Source of the DNA: Sepioteuthis lessoniana
Lineage: Eukaryota; Mollusca; Cephalopoda; Myopsida; Loliginidae
NCBI GenBank assembly: GCA_963585895.1
Contig: OY757915.1
Span: 87,526,081 to 87,590,080 of the forward strand
Length of the DNA stretch: 64,000 bases
Direction: 5' to 3'
Shown: one piece after another, positions 31,385 through 41,088 of the stretch
How positions within the stretch are numbered: the first letter of the stretch is position 1
Layout: each line of letters begins with the position of its first letter
Position numbers and translations under genes: made by a program
The notes under the pieces: generated by a model
Told to the model about the DNA's origin: nothing
The model's input: only the letters and a program-made list of their open reading frames with translations
Database searches by the model: none

Positions 31385-31998
31385 ATAAACAAATGATTTA
31401 AATTGAATTGTTAGTTTTACATAGGAATACCTGAAACCACTTAGCTACGTGCAAATGATAATTAATATACAATTGAATTGTGTTAGGAATACTTGAAACC
31501 CTTCATCTGGGTACAAATGAATGAATCGTATTGAATAGAATTATTAGTGTTAGCAATACTTAAAACTATATAACTGTGTGTAAACAATAGCAATACTTAA
31601 TTGTGTGCAATCATTTTGGTCTAAATTTTTAAAAACAGAATTACCTACAAACTATTTATTTACAGATCATATCTATAAACATTTAACTGTATGCCAACAA
31701 ATGAGCTCTGTTTATTTGTCGCTGCCTCCCACCAGACACGACTTGACACATGGTCAAAAGCCCAAAGGCCGATTAAAGTGGGGATAAAGGGGAGGGGAAG
31801 GTCGGGAACGAGCCGAGACTCGAACCCTGCTGGTCAATGCTGCTCATCGGCTCACTTGGTGCAATGTGAGCCTGATGAGGCAAGCAGTTTCACGAACCCA
31901 AATCTGGGTCCGGGCACGTATGCCCAAAAATGAGCTCTGACACGTTTAAAAATGTTATCTACAAACTATGCGTTTACAAATCATATATATATATATAA
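31385..31998 (-). repeat. COMP array, minus strand, split by a tSINE-4
   Basis: Units of about 70-90 bp with AGGAATACTTGAAACC and GTGTGTAAAC(A)AA are the reverse complement of the array units at 2.2 and 46.1 kb. The array stops at 31698 and resumes at 31940. Confidence 0.65.
31711..31927 (-). repeat. tSINE-4 short form with 12-bp target-site duplication
   Basis: Minus strand: GGCATACGTGCCCGGACCC, box B GGTTCGAGTCTCGGCTCG, CTTCCCCTCCCCTTTATCC, GTCTGGTGGGAGGCAGCG, then an A-rich end. The duplication AAATGAGCTCTG is at 31699-31710 and 31928-31939. Confidence 0.85.
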
Positions 31999-32513
31999 GT
32001 ATAAACAGGAGTTAGCATTATTTAACTTACAGTGATTGATATGTCATAAAACTCACTCTGTCTGTCAGTCTGTCTCACTCTGTCTCTATGTCTCTCTGTC
32101 TCTGTCTCTCTCTTTCTCCCTCTTTAGCACGTGTGCCAATATTTATGAAAGCTCGGTTTTCGGTCGGAAACATTTTGCATACCCTCCAACATCCATCTCC
32201 ATATATATTTGATTGATACCTGGACTTTGTCAACCTGCCTTCGACGATATCGGGGTTATTTTCAAATAATTACATTACACATCTACTCCCAGATGTTAAG
32301 GATCATATTTGCTGTCACTAATATTCATTGACATCTCTAGCAAATTACCAAAAATAAATAAATAAATAAATAAAAAATGAGAAAATACTTGTTTAATTTG
32401 ATAAGAGAAAAAGACAATAGAAAAGTAAAATGATTATTCAATAGTTCATGATGTTATTGTATTAATAAATTTATTGTTTTTCTTTTTCTCTGAATTTTCG
32501 TTGCCGACAACAG

Positions 32514-32633
32514 AAAGGAGCACGACATTGCCGATATCCGGATCGAAAGCCACAGCTGCCATTGTTTTAAGTTCTCTCTGCCTGCTTGTATCAATTTGTA
32601 TCGTGTTTTATCTGTGGAGCCGGACTACAAAAA
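32514..32633 (+). CDS. Exon 5: juxtamembrane segment and transmembrane helix
   Basis: The acceptor GCCGACAACAG and donor GTATGT (32634) bound a 120-base phase 1-1 exon. It encodes residues 230-268: a short polar Ser/Thr stalk (R-S-T-T-L-P-I-S-G-S-K), then about 23 hydrophobic residues (A241-W263, including I-V-L-S-S-L-C-L-L-V-S-I-C-I-V-F-Y-L-W). A stop-transfer S-R-T-T-K follows. This is a classic type I transmembrane segment with positive residues on the cytoplasmic side. It contains two helix cysteines (251, 257). The exon was too short for ORF calling and was found from the splice sites and frame. It fixes the tail exon phase as 1. Confidence 0.85.
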
Positions 32634-32701
32634 GTATGTTATTTTGGTAAATACGGGTTTTTTTTAATTTTTCATTTTCTTGTTATAAAGTGTTTTTAAA
32701 G

Positions 32702-32705
<4 letters not shown>

Positions 32706-32751
<46 letters not shown>
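32706..32751. repeat. (AC)n microsatellite after exon 5
   Basis: Pure dinucleotide run 70 bases after the exon 5 donor. Confidence 0.95.
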
Positions 32752-32755
<4 letters not shown>

Positions 32756-32789
32756 TGTATTTAACAGAATGAGCCAACCCCATCTAAAA

Positions 32790-32995
32790 AAAAGAAAAAA
32801 ACACTCCAAATAAATATAAGTACACCTCACAGTAACAAACAACCTAACACAACCCCTGAAGATGACCAGTGAAATGGTCGAAAGCGCTTGGGCTAGTATG
32901 GGGTACTTTCTTCAGCATCTTGACCAAGACATATGAAAAATAACAAGAAGACTCAAACCTCTTCACTTGATGATTTGGAAAAGGAACAATCAGTG
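32790..32995 (+). mobile_element. Penelope-like element terminal fragment
   Basis: Matches, in opposite orientation, the end of the Penelope relic at 54080-54330: CTAACACAACCCCTGAAGATG, CTAGTATGGGGTACTTTCTTC, AAGGAACAATCAGTGGTC. It contains a hammerhead-like motif at 32853-32892. Confidence 0.65.
32853..32892 (+). ncRNA. Hammerhead ribozyme-like motif (copy 4, Penelope-linked)
   Basis: Stem I CCC/GGG, core CTGAAGA, extra T, stem II GACCA/TGGTC (5 perfect pairs), GAA, self-complementary stem III AGCGCT, then T. Stem I and the second stem II position differ from the HH-repeats but remain paired. Confidence 0.55.
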
Positions 32996-33029
32996 GTCTT
33001 TAACCGAATGTGTTTATATATACATATAT

Positions 33030-33054
33030 AATCATCTGATAGCACGGATTCCTT

Positions 33055-33096
<42 letters not shown>

Positions 33097-33300
33097 TGTC
33101 CATATGATCCATCGCCTCGCAGGTCTTCCAAACTACATCCTGTGTCCGCACAGAGCTGATGGAAGTTCAGTATGTCCAGGTGTAAGGGTCCATCGAAGAA
33201 CGTCACTGAAGAGTTCGTCCCTCCTTCTCACGCAATGTCTCGCATGTCTTGTTCGTCTTACTTGGATGTTTTTTGAGATGAGAAGTAAGTGGTCGTAATA
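33030..33300 (-). mobile_element. RTE LINE 3' fragment with a (CT)n expansion
   Basis: Minus strand RTE end (GATAGCACGGATTCCTTTGA ... CGCATGTCTTGTTCGTCTTA). The family's short CTCTCTC near its 3' end has become (CT)n at 33059-33092. Confidence 0.8.
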
Positions 33301-33369
33301 TATCCAGATAGGAAATTCAGATATTATCTGTTTTTATATTGGTTTCATAACTAAAGGTTTCCTGTATCA

Positions 33370-33905
33370 ACTGAGATAGGCATGGACAGTTATCGATAGA
33401 CTATCGGTCGTATGGAAGTCAGAACTGACCCATAAAATGAAGCGCAGCTTCTTCCAAGCAGCGGACGTATCGATACTACTATATGGATGCACCATATGGA
33501 CACTAACTAAACGTATAAAGAAAAAACTTGACGGCAATTACACCAGAATACTACGAGCAATATCGAACAAGTCCTGGAGACAGCACCCCACAAAACAGCA
33601 GCTGTACGGCTACCTACCACCCATCACGAAAACTATCAAAATTAGACGAACCAGACATGTGGGACACTGCTGGAGAAGTAGGGACGAGCTCGTAAGTGAA
33701 GTACTCCTGTGGACCCCTTCACATGGACGAGCAAATCAGGACGTCAAGCTCGAGCCTATATACAGCAGCTCTGTGCCGATACTGTATGTAGCCCTGAGGA
33801 CCTACCAAAATCAATGGACGATAGGGAGGGGTGGCGAGAGAGGGTCAGAAATATCCGTGCTAATAGCGCGACATGATGATGAATGATGATGAAGAGTAAA
33901 GAGAC
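33370..33905 (+). mobile_element. RTE LINE 3' fragment
   Basis: Encodes M-K-R-S-F-F-Q-A-A-D-V-S-I-L-L-Y-G-C ... I-R-R-T-R-H-V-G-H-C-W-R-S, ending in CGACATGATGATGAATGATG. The 149-aa frame is LINE C-terminus with a frameshift near its end. It lies head-to-head with the fragment at 33030. Confidence 0.85.
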
Positions 33906-34134
33906 GAAGAAAATATCATTAAGTTGTATTTCCTGCACAATCAATGAGTGACTGCATGGCGTAGAAGCCGAAGTAAGAAGCAGAAGACCTTTTTTATTCA
34001 TTACATTGCTCATGATGATCGTATATGCTAGAAACTGACAGTCACCAAGCGCCGTTGATTCAGTATCAATGCTTTCCTAGAGAAGGTCAACATATGCTCT
34101 GTCATTAATATTGAGCACTCTTTATCTATAAATA

Positions 34135-34615
34135 TAGTAAACTGATGGTTAGAGTGTTCGCCAATGGCCCGGGAGACGTGGGTTCATTTCTACGTCGAGT
34201 CATACCAAAGACTCAAAAAAATGGTACTGGATGCCTCCTTGCTTAACACCTAGCATTATAAGGTACGGATCAAGAGTAGAGTGGAGCTATCCAGGGTAAG
34301 GAATTGTGCTCTCCCCTACACCTTGGCGTAAGTAAGTAAGTAAAGTTGGCGACCGTAGTCGAGGGCGACCAAAAGGCTTCCTTTTCAATAGCTACTACAC
34401 CGAGGTGTAGGTGGGTGCTACTCCTTTCCCTGGATTGCCCCACTTTACCCTTGATACGTACCTTATATTGCTGAGTGTTAAGCAAGGAAGCATCAAGTAC
34501 CATTTTTAAAGTCTTTGGTATGACGCGACCTGGGATTGAACCCATGTCTCCCGGACCATTGTATCTATCAAAAAGGGAGCCTTCGGGTCACCCTCGACTA
34601 CGGTCGCGAGCTATA

Positions 34616-34620
<5 letters not shown>
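34135..34620. repeat. Two tSINE-3 copies, head-to-head, plus a third end
   Basis: 34140-34328 is + strand (GATGGTTAGAGTGTTCGCC to CCCTACACCTTGG). 34330-34565 is minus strand. 34560-34615 is a + strand end piece (CGGGTCACCCTCGACTACGG). Followed by (AT)n at 34618-34655. Confidence 0.75.
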
Positions 34621-34655
<35 letters not shown>

Positions 34656-34656
<1 letters not shown>

Positions 34657-34970
34657 TGTTTCCATTTCACAGAGTGTTAATACTCTTGGTAAATGTATGA
34701 ATCCATTTATTCTCCTACCAGCTGTAGGTAAATAGTAGGACAGATTAGGTTCTTTGACCTTAGCATGGCAACCGAACTAGGAGAAGGACAACTCTGAATT
34801 CAACCTGTTAAACTCCTCTTGAAATAGACCTTGTGTCGTGCGGAGGGGTTGGGAAATCTATCTATGTGTGGTAATTTACTAAGCTTTTTTTTTGTTTAGG
34901 CCGCATGAATGGGCACCGAATGAGAATCGAACTTGCTAGTCTACCTTACTAACCTTTATATCACTCGAGG

Positions 34971-34975
<5 letters not shown>
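34656..34975 (+). repeat. tSINE-2, opposite orientation with truncations
   Basis: GAGTGTTAATACTCTTGGTAAA, AGCTGTAGGTAAATAGTAGG and GACCTTGTGTCGTGCGGAGG read as the reverse complement of the 16.4-kb copy. A second tRNA-like end (AATGAGAATCGAAC) follows to 34975. Confidence 0.65.
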
Positions 34976-35008
<33 letters not shown>

Positions 35009-35018
35009 AATGTGGATG

Positions 35019-35057
<39 letters not shown>

Positions 35058-35136
35058 CCATTACACCACTCGAGGTGCCATATATATATATATATATAGT
35101 AGATGTGGATGACAATATATATATATATATATATAG
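34963..35136. repeat. Duplicated (AT)n unit
   Basis: ACTCGAGGTGCCATA, (AT)n, TAGTAAATGTGGATGACA, (AT)n occurs twice (34963-35055 and 35064-35136). Frames of alternating Y and I here are meaningless. Confidence 0.8.
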
Positions 35137-35425
35137 TCGTCCACAGACAGGCTGCTTCATTGTATCAAGACTCTTCAGTGTTGCTTGACAAGTGAGATGC
35201 TCCAAACCGGGATCGAAACCCGCCTAATTTTATGTCAGGCTGTAGACAAGTAGGCCAAATCTGCAACTCAATGTCTGCTCGGGAATTAACACATATGTAT
35301 CGAATTTCGTTTGTTTACATTTTTTGCTATCGGATGCCAGAGTGCTCACTTCATTAGAAGAGCTTTGAATTACGCGAGTGGCAACCGTTATATTCTTTCG
35401 CCAGAGTGCTCAACACCCTCGAGGA
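35137..35425. repeat. tSINE-5 copy
   Basis: CACAGACAGGCTGCTTCATTG, ACTCTTCAGTGTTGCTTGAC and box B-like CCGGGATCGAAACCCGCC, then ATCGGATGCCAGAGTGCTCA. The same modules appear at 50395-50720. 35430-36005 is AT-rich, with no gene or repeat identified. Confidence 0.6.
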
Positions 35426-36009
35426 AACAATGAAGATTTTAGAAATATATTGATGTAAATTAGTGCCTCTGTCGTTTTAATCCGCTGCGCTTACCACCAT
35501 TTTATTCTTTTCCACGTTGTTGATTCATGAAGGATTAATTATGACCTTTTCCCCTCTGTGGTGTAAAAGGAGAAAAAAGAGAACATGTGAAAAGGAGGAA
35601 AAATAAAACAAAATAAAAAATCAAATAAAATTTTTTTTTTAAATCTCACAAGATGGAGCAGACGACAACTGAGATCCATCGTTCTGCTTGCAAGCTATTA
35701 TCACAATGCACGCTGGGTAATTACAGCTGTTTATCCGAAACGGATGTCCTCGTCAAATGTTGTTTAGCCTACCTTCTCTAACCAACTTCCTGGCCTCGGT
35801 ATATTTTTTTAATGACACATTTTGAAAGAAAAAAAAATATATATATATATATATACTTTCTTTTTGGATTCATAAACGTCATTCTTTCCTTTTGTTTTCA
35901 ATATTAAGATAAATTCTCTTCTCTTATTTCCAATCTCTCTCTTTCACCTTTAAAGTTTTAGTCATGTGATACAAACAGGAAACGCGCCCACACAGTAAGA
36001 ACTACAGTT

Positions 36010-36620
36010 ACTATAATAAAAATCCTCGTTAAATGGCAAGTTTCTGAAATTAGTTGACTAGTTTATGTATCTCGGTAGTAATATCTCTTCTATTGAAAGC
36101 GATGCCAACATACGCATTGATAAAATATGGTCAGCTATCGACAGGATAACGACTATATGAAAATCGGATCACTTTGATAAAGGAAAACGGGAATTCTTCC
36201 AAGTTTTAGTCGTGTCAGTACTACTGTATGGTTGCATCACTCGAACTCTAACGAAACGCCCAGATAAAAAGCTAAATTGGAACTACAGAAGGATACTTCG
36301 AGCTCTTTTGAACACATCCTGAAAGCAGCATCCCACAAAATAACAATTGCACGATCACTTTCCTCTCATCTTACAAACCATCCAAGTAAGACGAGCAAGA
36401 TATGTTTCTCACTGCTGGAGAAGTAAGGACGAATTTATAAATGACGTCCTTTTTGGGACTCCTACACATGTACACAGTAGTGTTGGTCTACTAACAAAAA
36501 ATTACATTTATCTGCTAATTCGAACACTGGATGCGCGATGGCCCATAGGAACGGGCGGTGAGAGAGAGTTGAAGGAATCCATGTAGTCAGCCCTCCTGGA
36601 TGATGATGATGACTCATTAT
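36010..36620 (+). mobile_element. Diverged RTE LINE 3' fragment (second subfamily)
   Basis: GTAGTAATATCTCTTCTATTG, TGTCAGTACTACTGTATGG, ACAAACCATCCAAGTAAGACG and AGCCCTCCTGGATGATGATG parallel 17975-18500. Multiple stops. Confidence 0.7.
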
Positions 36621-36681
36621 AGTTATGAAATTTGCATATATATTTCGCAGACCAAATGAAAAAAACTATTACTAAATGTCG

Positions 36682-36757
36682 GGGAGGTGCCCGTGGTGTA
36701 ATGGTTATCGTCGTAGGAAATGGACACGGCAACACGAGTTAAAATCCTGGGTCGTAA
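36682..36757 (+). repeat. tSINE-2 head fragment
   Basis: GGTGCCCGTGGTGTAATGG (box A) and GAGTTAAAATCCTGG (box B). 36760-37365 has no recognisable element; its CpG-containing stretch near 37020-37070 lacks a credible gene. Confidence 0.7.
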
Positions 36758-37367
36758 CGGGCTAGGTAGGACAAGTTGGGGACTCCTGGACCTTTGACAC
36801 ACCTGTTTTGAAACCTGCCTTCAACTCTGCCAAAACCTCCTGACTTGTTTTCTTATAAAGAGATTTTGGAGAACAAATCGATGATCCCAGAATGTTCGAT
36901 ATCACCAGTGAAACTGTCGTAAAGCACGTGATAATTCATGTGTGATTATATTAAAATCACGTCTGAACCCTGTAGGTCATTCTGCCTGCACGCGCTAGGT
37001 TCGTGACATTTTCACTGATTGACGACAGCCGATGCGCTCGCGCGTTCTGAACGACAGCGCCCGTCCGTTATATCACACACAGAAGACCATAGCGTAAGCA
37101 TCTCCCTTAGAAATAGAGAAATATTTTTTTTCTTTCTCTTTGGTAAAAAGATCTTTTCTCGAAAAAAAACAAAACAAAAAAAAACGAATTCACCACGGGT
37201 CACATGTGACCAGTAGGTTTGCAGGTTGCGCTGGGCTGTGCTAAATTTGATCGTTGATAATTGCACACGAACGCATGAGCTTGTTCAGTACTGAGATAAG
37301 TGGTGGTTTTGCTATACCCAATAGTGTAAACAGACTAGTTTGTCAGACTAGACAAAACTTACTATAA

Positions 37368-37515
37368 AGAAGCTTACGGTCAGGTAACACTAGTCCCAGC
37401 CAGATTGCCAAAGTTAAGCAGCGATGAATTTATTCAGTTCTTAGATGAGCGACGACTTTCAAACAGTAGCTATCGTAAGCAACTTGAAGCCTGTTTGCAA
37501 AGACAAAGCAAAACT
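37368..37515 (+). repeat. 5S rRNA-derived SINE (copy 3)
   Basis: GCCAAAGTTAAGCAGCGATGA and TTAGATGAGCGACGACTTTC in 5S order. GCTTACGGTC at the start mimics the 5S 5' end (GCCTACGGCC). Confidence 0.7.
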
Positions 37516-37612
37516 TATTTAAGAAAAAAAAAAGCTCTTTGCGTAGTGCGTTGGCTCGCAAGCTATTCCATGTGAGTTGGATTCTCAGTGTTCATCATAC
37601 TTCTAGTCTTAT

Positions 37613-38035
37613 CATCATCATCATCATCATGTCGTGCTGGTCGCACGGATATCCCTGACTCTCTCTCGCCACTTTTCCCTATCGTTCATCGCCTCAGGCA
37701 GGTCTTCTGGACAACATCCTGTATCCTCACATAGTTGCTGAATGTATGTTCGTGCTGGTCATCCTGCTTTTTCACGGCCTTTTGTGGGGGTCCATAAGAG
37801 TACATCACTTATGAGTTCGTCCCTGCTTCTTCCTGGCAGCGGTCACATCGATACTGCTATATGGATGCACTACATGGACTCTAACAAAACGGCTGGAGAA
37901 GAAACTAGACGGCAATTACACAAGAATGCTGCGAGCAATCTTGAACAAGTCCTGGCGGCAACACCCCACAAGACACCAACTGTACGGCCACCTGCCTCCT
38001 ATCACGAAAACTATTCAAGTTAGACGAACCAGACA
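37613..38035 (-). mobile_element. Twin-primed RTE LINE insertion (inverted 5' half)
   Basis: 37613-37831 is the RTE 3' end on the minus strand, beginning with (CAT)n. 37832-38035 is the adjoining upstream RTE segment (L-Y-G-C-T-T-W-T-L-T-K-R to R-R-T-R-H) but on the + strand. The duplication TCTAGTCTTAT flanks the whole (37602-37612, 38036-38046), proving a single event. About 15 bp of RTE sequence are missing at the join. It sits inside a tSINE-6-like repeat. Confidence 0.9.
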
Positions 38036-38206
38036 TCTAGTCTTATAAAAGGTTAAACTAAGCTAAGTAAATGACAATTATGATGAAATATAAACTTAGT
38101 CTATGGAAGTGAGCCATTTATGAAACGCTGGCCTGGAATACACTATAATCAACGATAGATGAACTTATGAGGCACTTGAATACCTAGATCGGGGACCATT
38201 TAGATC

Positions 38207-38578
38207 ATCAATCTCATCATCATCATCACCGTGTCGCGCTGCCAGCACGGATCTCCCTAACCCTCTCCCGCCACCATTCTCTATCGTCAATTCCTCCCAG
38301 GAGGTTTTCAAGGCTATATCCTATATCGGTACAGATCTGTTGTATATAGGTTCTAGCTGGTCATCCTGCCTTTGCTTGTCCATGTGAAGGGGTCCACAGG
38401 AGTATATCGCTTATGAGCTCGTCCTTACTTCTCCTGCAGTGTCCCGCATGTCTGGTTCGTCTAACTTGGATAGTTTTCGTGATGGGTTGTGGGTGGCCGT
38501 ATAGCTGCTGCTTTGTGGGGGTGTTGCTTCGAGGACTTGTTCAATATTGTTCTCAGTATTCTTGTGCATTTACCGTAA
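38207..38578 (-). mobile_element. RTE LINE 3' fragment
   Basis: (CAT)n start at 38216, GTGTCGCGCTGCCAGCACGG, GGCCGTATAGCTGCTGCTTTG and the end at GTATTCTTGTGCATTTACCG. Closest to the 22.3-kb subfamily. Confidence 0.85.
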
Positions 38579-38734
38579 AGTAAATAAAATTGGCATCTGT
38601 AGGAGCCTCCTCGCATACACCTTTACGGAAGAACTGGCACTTTTTTGGAAGAAAATAAATTATAGGATTCATCCCGACAAAAAATAAATCGAATTAATTT
38701 TTGACCAAGAAAATGTGCTTTATCATATCATTTT

Positions 38735-38765
38735 TATCCAGGGCAATGCCGGGTTCTTCTGCTAG
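38735..38765 (+). mobile_element. Possible Helitron 3' terminus
   Basis: The sequence CCAGGGCAATGCCGGG forms an imperfect hairpin, followed by TTCTTCTG and CTAG before T, as at Helitron 3' ends (hairpin, then CTRR next to T). No Rep/helicase gene and no 5' TC end was located; 38580-38735 may be its body. Confidence 0.4.
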
Positions 38766-38929
38766 TATTTTATACGCTGAGTTATACGTACAATCATACT
38801 TGGCACAATTCATCTGTTGTTAAGGCTAACAAAACATCAGAAATGACTTATTTTCATAACGTTTTGCATTCTGCATTCTGGTTGGTTTGTGGTCACATAC
38901 CTCCTTGTCTGACTAATCATTACACATAT

Positions 38930-39150
38930 TGATTTGGTTTCTTTGTTTAATGACATAACAACCTTTGTGGCTTATTTAATGCCAAAGCCACCCTTGTAGA
39001 AGAACAGAAGCACTTTTTAACCCATAGCTGGGGGGATAAGGGGGTTTATACCTTAGTCTGAAAGTGAAGGTAATAATCCGATTGGAGTTCGAACTTGCAT
39101 ACGACTATGTCAAAGTTCAGTATCTTAACCACTACATCACGCGAACTCAC
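38930..39150 (-). repeat. tSINE-1 copy
   Basis: Hairpin tail at the left (AATGACATAACAACC...GGCTTATTTAATGCCAAAGCC), AACCCATAGCTGGGGGGATA, GAGTTCGAACTTGC and ACCACTACATCACGCGAAC (head). Confidence 0.75.
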
Positions 39151-39164
39151 GTTTTTTTTCTGTG

Positions 39165-39465
39165 GTATATATTTACGCAACTTCTCTGCGCGAGCAGGAT
39201 GTAACATAAGGTCATTTTTGAGCGGGGTTTAACATGTTTGAATTCAGTTTTCTTTCTCCTAGATCGGTTTCCATAGCAAAGTTAAAGAGCCTAGTCTACT
39301 CTACAATTTATCGATAGCTGGAAGGAGAATTGTTGGATAAATTGCCTTTCGCTAAGGGTATTAGCATTATGTGAAATGCAAACCGCTTCGGTTTTCAGGA
39401 TTTGAATTCGAGTCGTCACGTCCATTTCCGAGGACGATAACCATTACACTTTGAGTTCCCTGGCT
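39165..39465 (-). repeat. tSINE-2 copy
   Basis: CTCTGCGCGAGCAGGATG, GAGCGGGGTTTAACATG, GGATTTGAATTCGAGTCGTC, AACCATTACACTTTGAG. Diverged from the two young copies. Confidence 0.75.
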
Positions 39466-39832
39466 TTAGCTGGGGCGTCTGGCATTCGTGCTGGATGGGG
39501 TATCGAAATCAATGGCAGATTCGAGGCCGAAAGGCCCCAATCTTCGATTGAGCCACCTTCGGGTGGGCGAGTTGCAAACTTTGTCCCCTATGTATGGCAC
39601 TAGACCTTGCTGTCTAGTTCAAGCTATAACCCGGCATACGTGCCCGGATCCAAATTTGGATTCGTGAAACTACTTGCCTCATTGGACCCACATAGCACTT
39701 AGTGGGTCGATGAGCAGCACAGACCAGCAGGGTTCGAGTTTCGACTCGTTCCCGACCTTCCCCTCTCCTAAATCCCCACTGTAATCATTGACCTTGTGTC
39801 AGGTCCTGTCTGGTGGGAGGCAGCGACAAATA
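39455..39832 (+). repeat. tSINE-4 long form
   Basis: CACCTTCGGGTGGGCGAG, GGCATACGTGCCCGGATCC, GGGTTCGAGTTTCGACTCG and GTCTGGTGGGAGGCAGCG align with 3770-4065. Confidence 0.75.
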
Positions 39833-40159
39833 TTCATTACACTTTCAGTGCGTCCTTTTTTCTGATATAAACAGTAAAACTTAATCAGGCATTCAATGGT
39901 AATAAGATCATTTCCATTCTGGACGGATAACTGGAGCTTCTCCCTGCTTGAGATAAGCATAATTTTTATAACTATTGAAATTTGTTAGTATATATATATA
40001 TATATATAGAGAGAGAGACATGACCGAAAAAGATGTCCTTTTTTAGAACTTACAATGTATGCTCTACTTAAAACTATTCTAACACACACACACACAGACA
40101 CATATATATATAAACTTGACTCTGATAATAAAAAAGAACCTTGGCTTTGGGGTGGTTTT

Positions 40160-40515
40160 ATTATTTGACAGAGATAGTATATTTTTTAGCTTTAATAGCG
40201 GATTTCCTGGATATGACAGTAAATTGTATTTAATGGTGAAGCTTCAGTTCTGGATATCTGGGGAATGGGGAGTACCCATCCATTGCTATTACTCTCAGGT
40301 GCACTCTCACTCAACGTAATCGTTAGAATCGTATCAATAAGTCTGATAGATCTGTTTGAAAATTATTAGTGTTCGATAGGGCCATGTGCAAAAAAAAAAA
40401 AAAAAAAAAAAACTGAAGAAACAAATCCACAAAAAATGTAAATATAAATGTATAATGAACGCGGTTCTCTAACCTGTTGGCATAAAATAACCCTAGATAG
40501 GTTGACATTAAATTC
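40160..40515 (-). repeat. COMP module relic, poly(A) run and T-repeat fragment
   Basis: 40180-40385 is a decayed minus-strand COMP module (GAAGCTTCAGTTCTGGA, GGGGAATGGGGAGTACCC). 40390-40412 is a poly(A) run. 40450-40515 is T-repeat (TTGGCATAAAATAACCCTAG). 40520-42240 has no repeats recognised; only the weak candidate exon at 40970 is noted. Confidence 0.5.
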
Positions 40516-40969
40516 AATCAAACTAAAAAAGGAAATATACTTCTGTCGAATCTACATAGAACTTACAAAACTTTGCTTAGTCTCGTAAACATGCCCTAAA
40601 TTGCTTTGGTTGCCAGCTGTAAATACTGGATAGGCTTATTGCTCCTTAACTTTGCTGCTCTCGCTGGAACTCGTACATTGATTTTGACAACCATAAATCT
40701 TTTTGCCTAATCAGCATGATCGTATGCGTATTTGCATGCTGCTACACTATTTTCCGGTCTATAAGTCGAAAGGATTACATGCGTATTTGGAGCACTGCCG
40801 CTCACGGCAGAATAGCTGTACAGTTCGTGCTTTCTATTGACAGTTTCCTTACAAAGTCTAACAGAGAAATTTTTAAGACAGTGCAAAGCAATTTTCATCC
40901 GCCCCGCTCCCGAACATAAATACTGCACAAAGAACCTTGTTCTTTAAACATCCTGTTTTCGTCTTACAG

Positions 40970-41088
40970 GGTGTAGTGAAGTCAATCATAGTTGTCTCCT
41001 CCCTGGATCAGCCACTTTATATCAAAAGGATCTCCATTTTAGCGGCATCATAGTTGAGTTATATTTGAATAAAGCTTCAAGTCAATGA
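40970..41088 (+). CDS. Weak candidate tail exon in intron 5
   Basis: A good acceptor (CCTGTTTTCGTCTTACAG) is followed by GG and 38 open codons in phase 1, ending at TGA 41086-41088. The peptide starts C-S-E-V-N-H-S-C-L-L-P-G and resembles no known domain. An AATAAA at 41068-41073 overlaps the end. It is listed because it would splice in frame after exon 5 and lies in non-repetitive sequence. A 38-codon open frame by chance is not rare. Confidence 0.15.

Noticed and set aside
34936..35205. Open frames of alternating Tyr and Ile (also at 17236, 20160, 21891, 50515)
   Set aside because: They are translations of (AT)n microsatellites and have no coding value.
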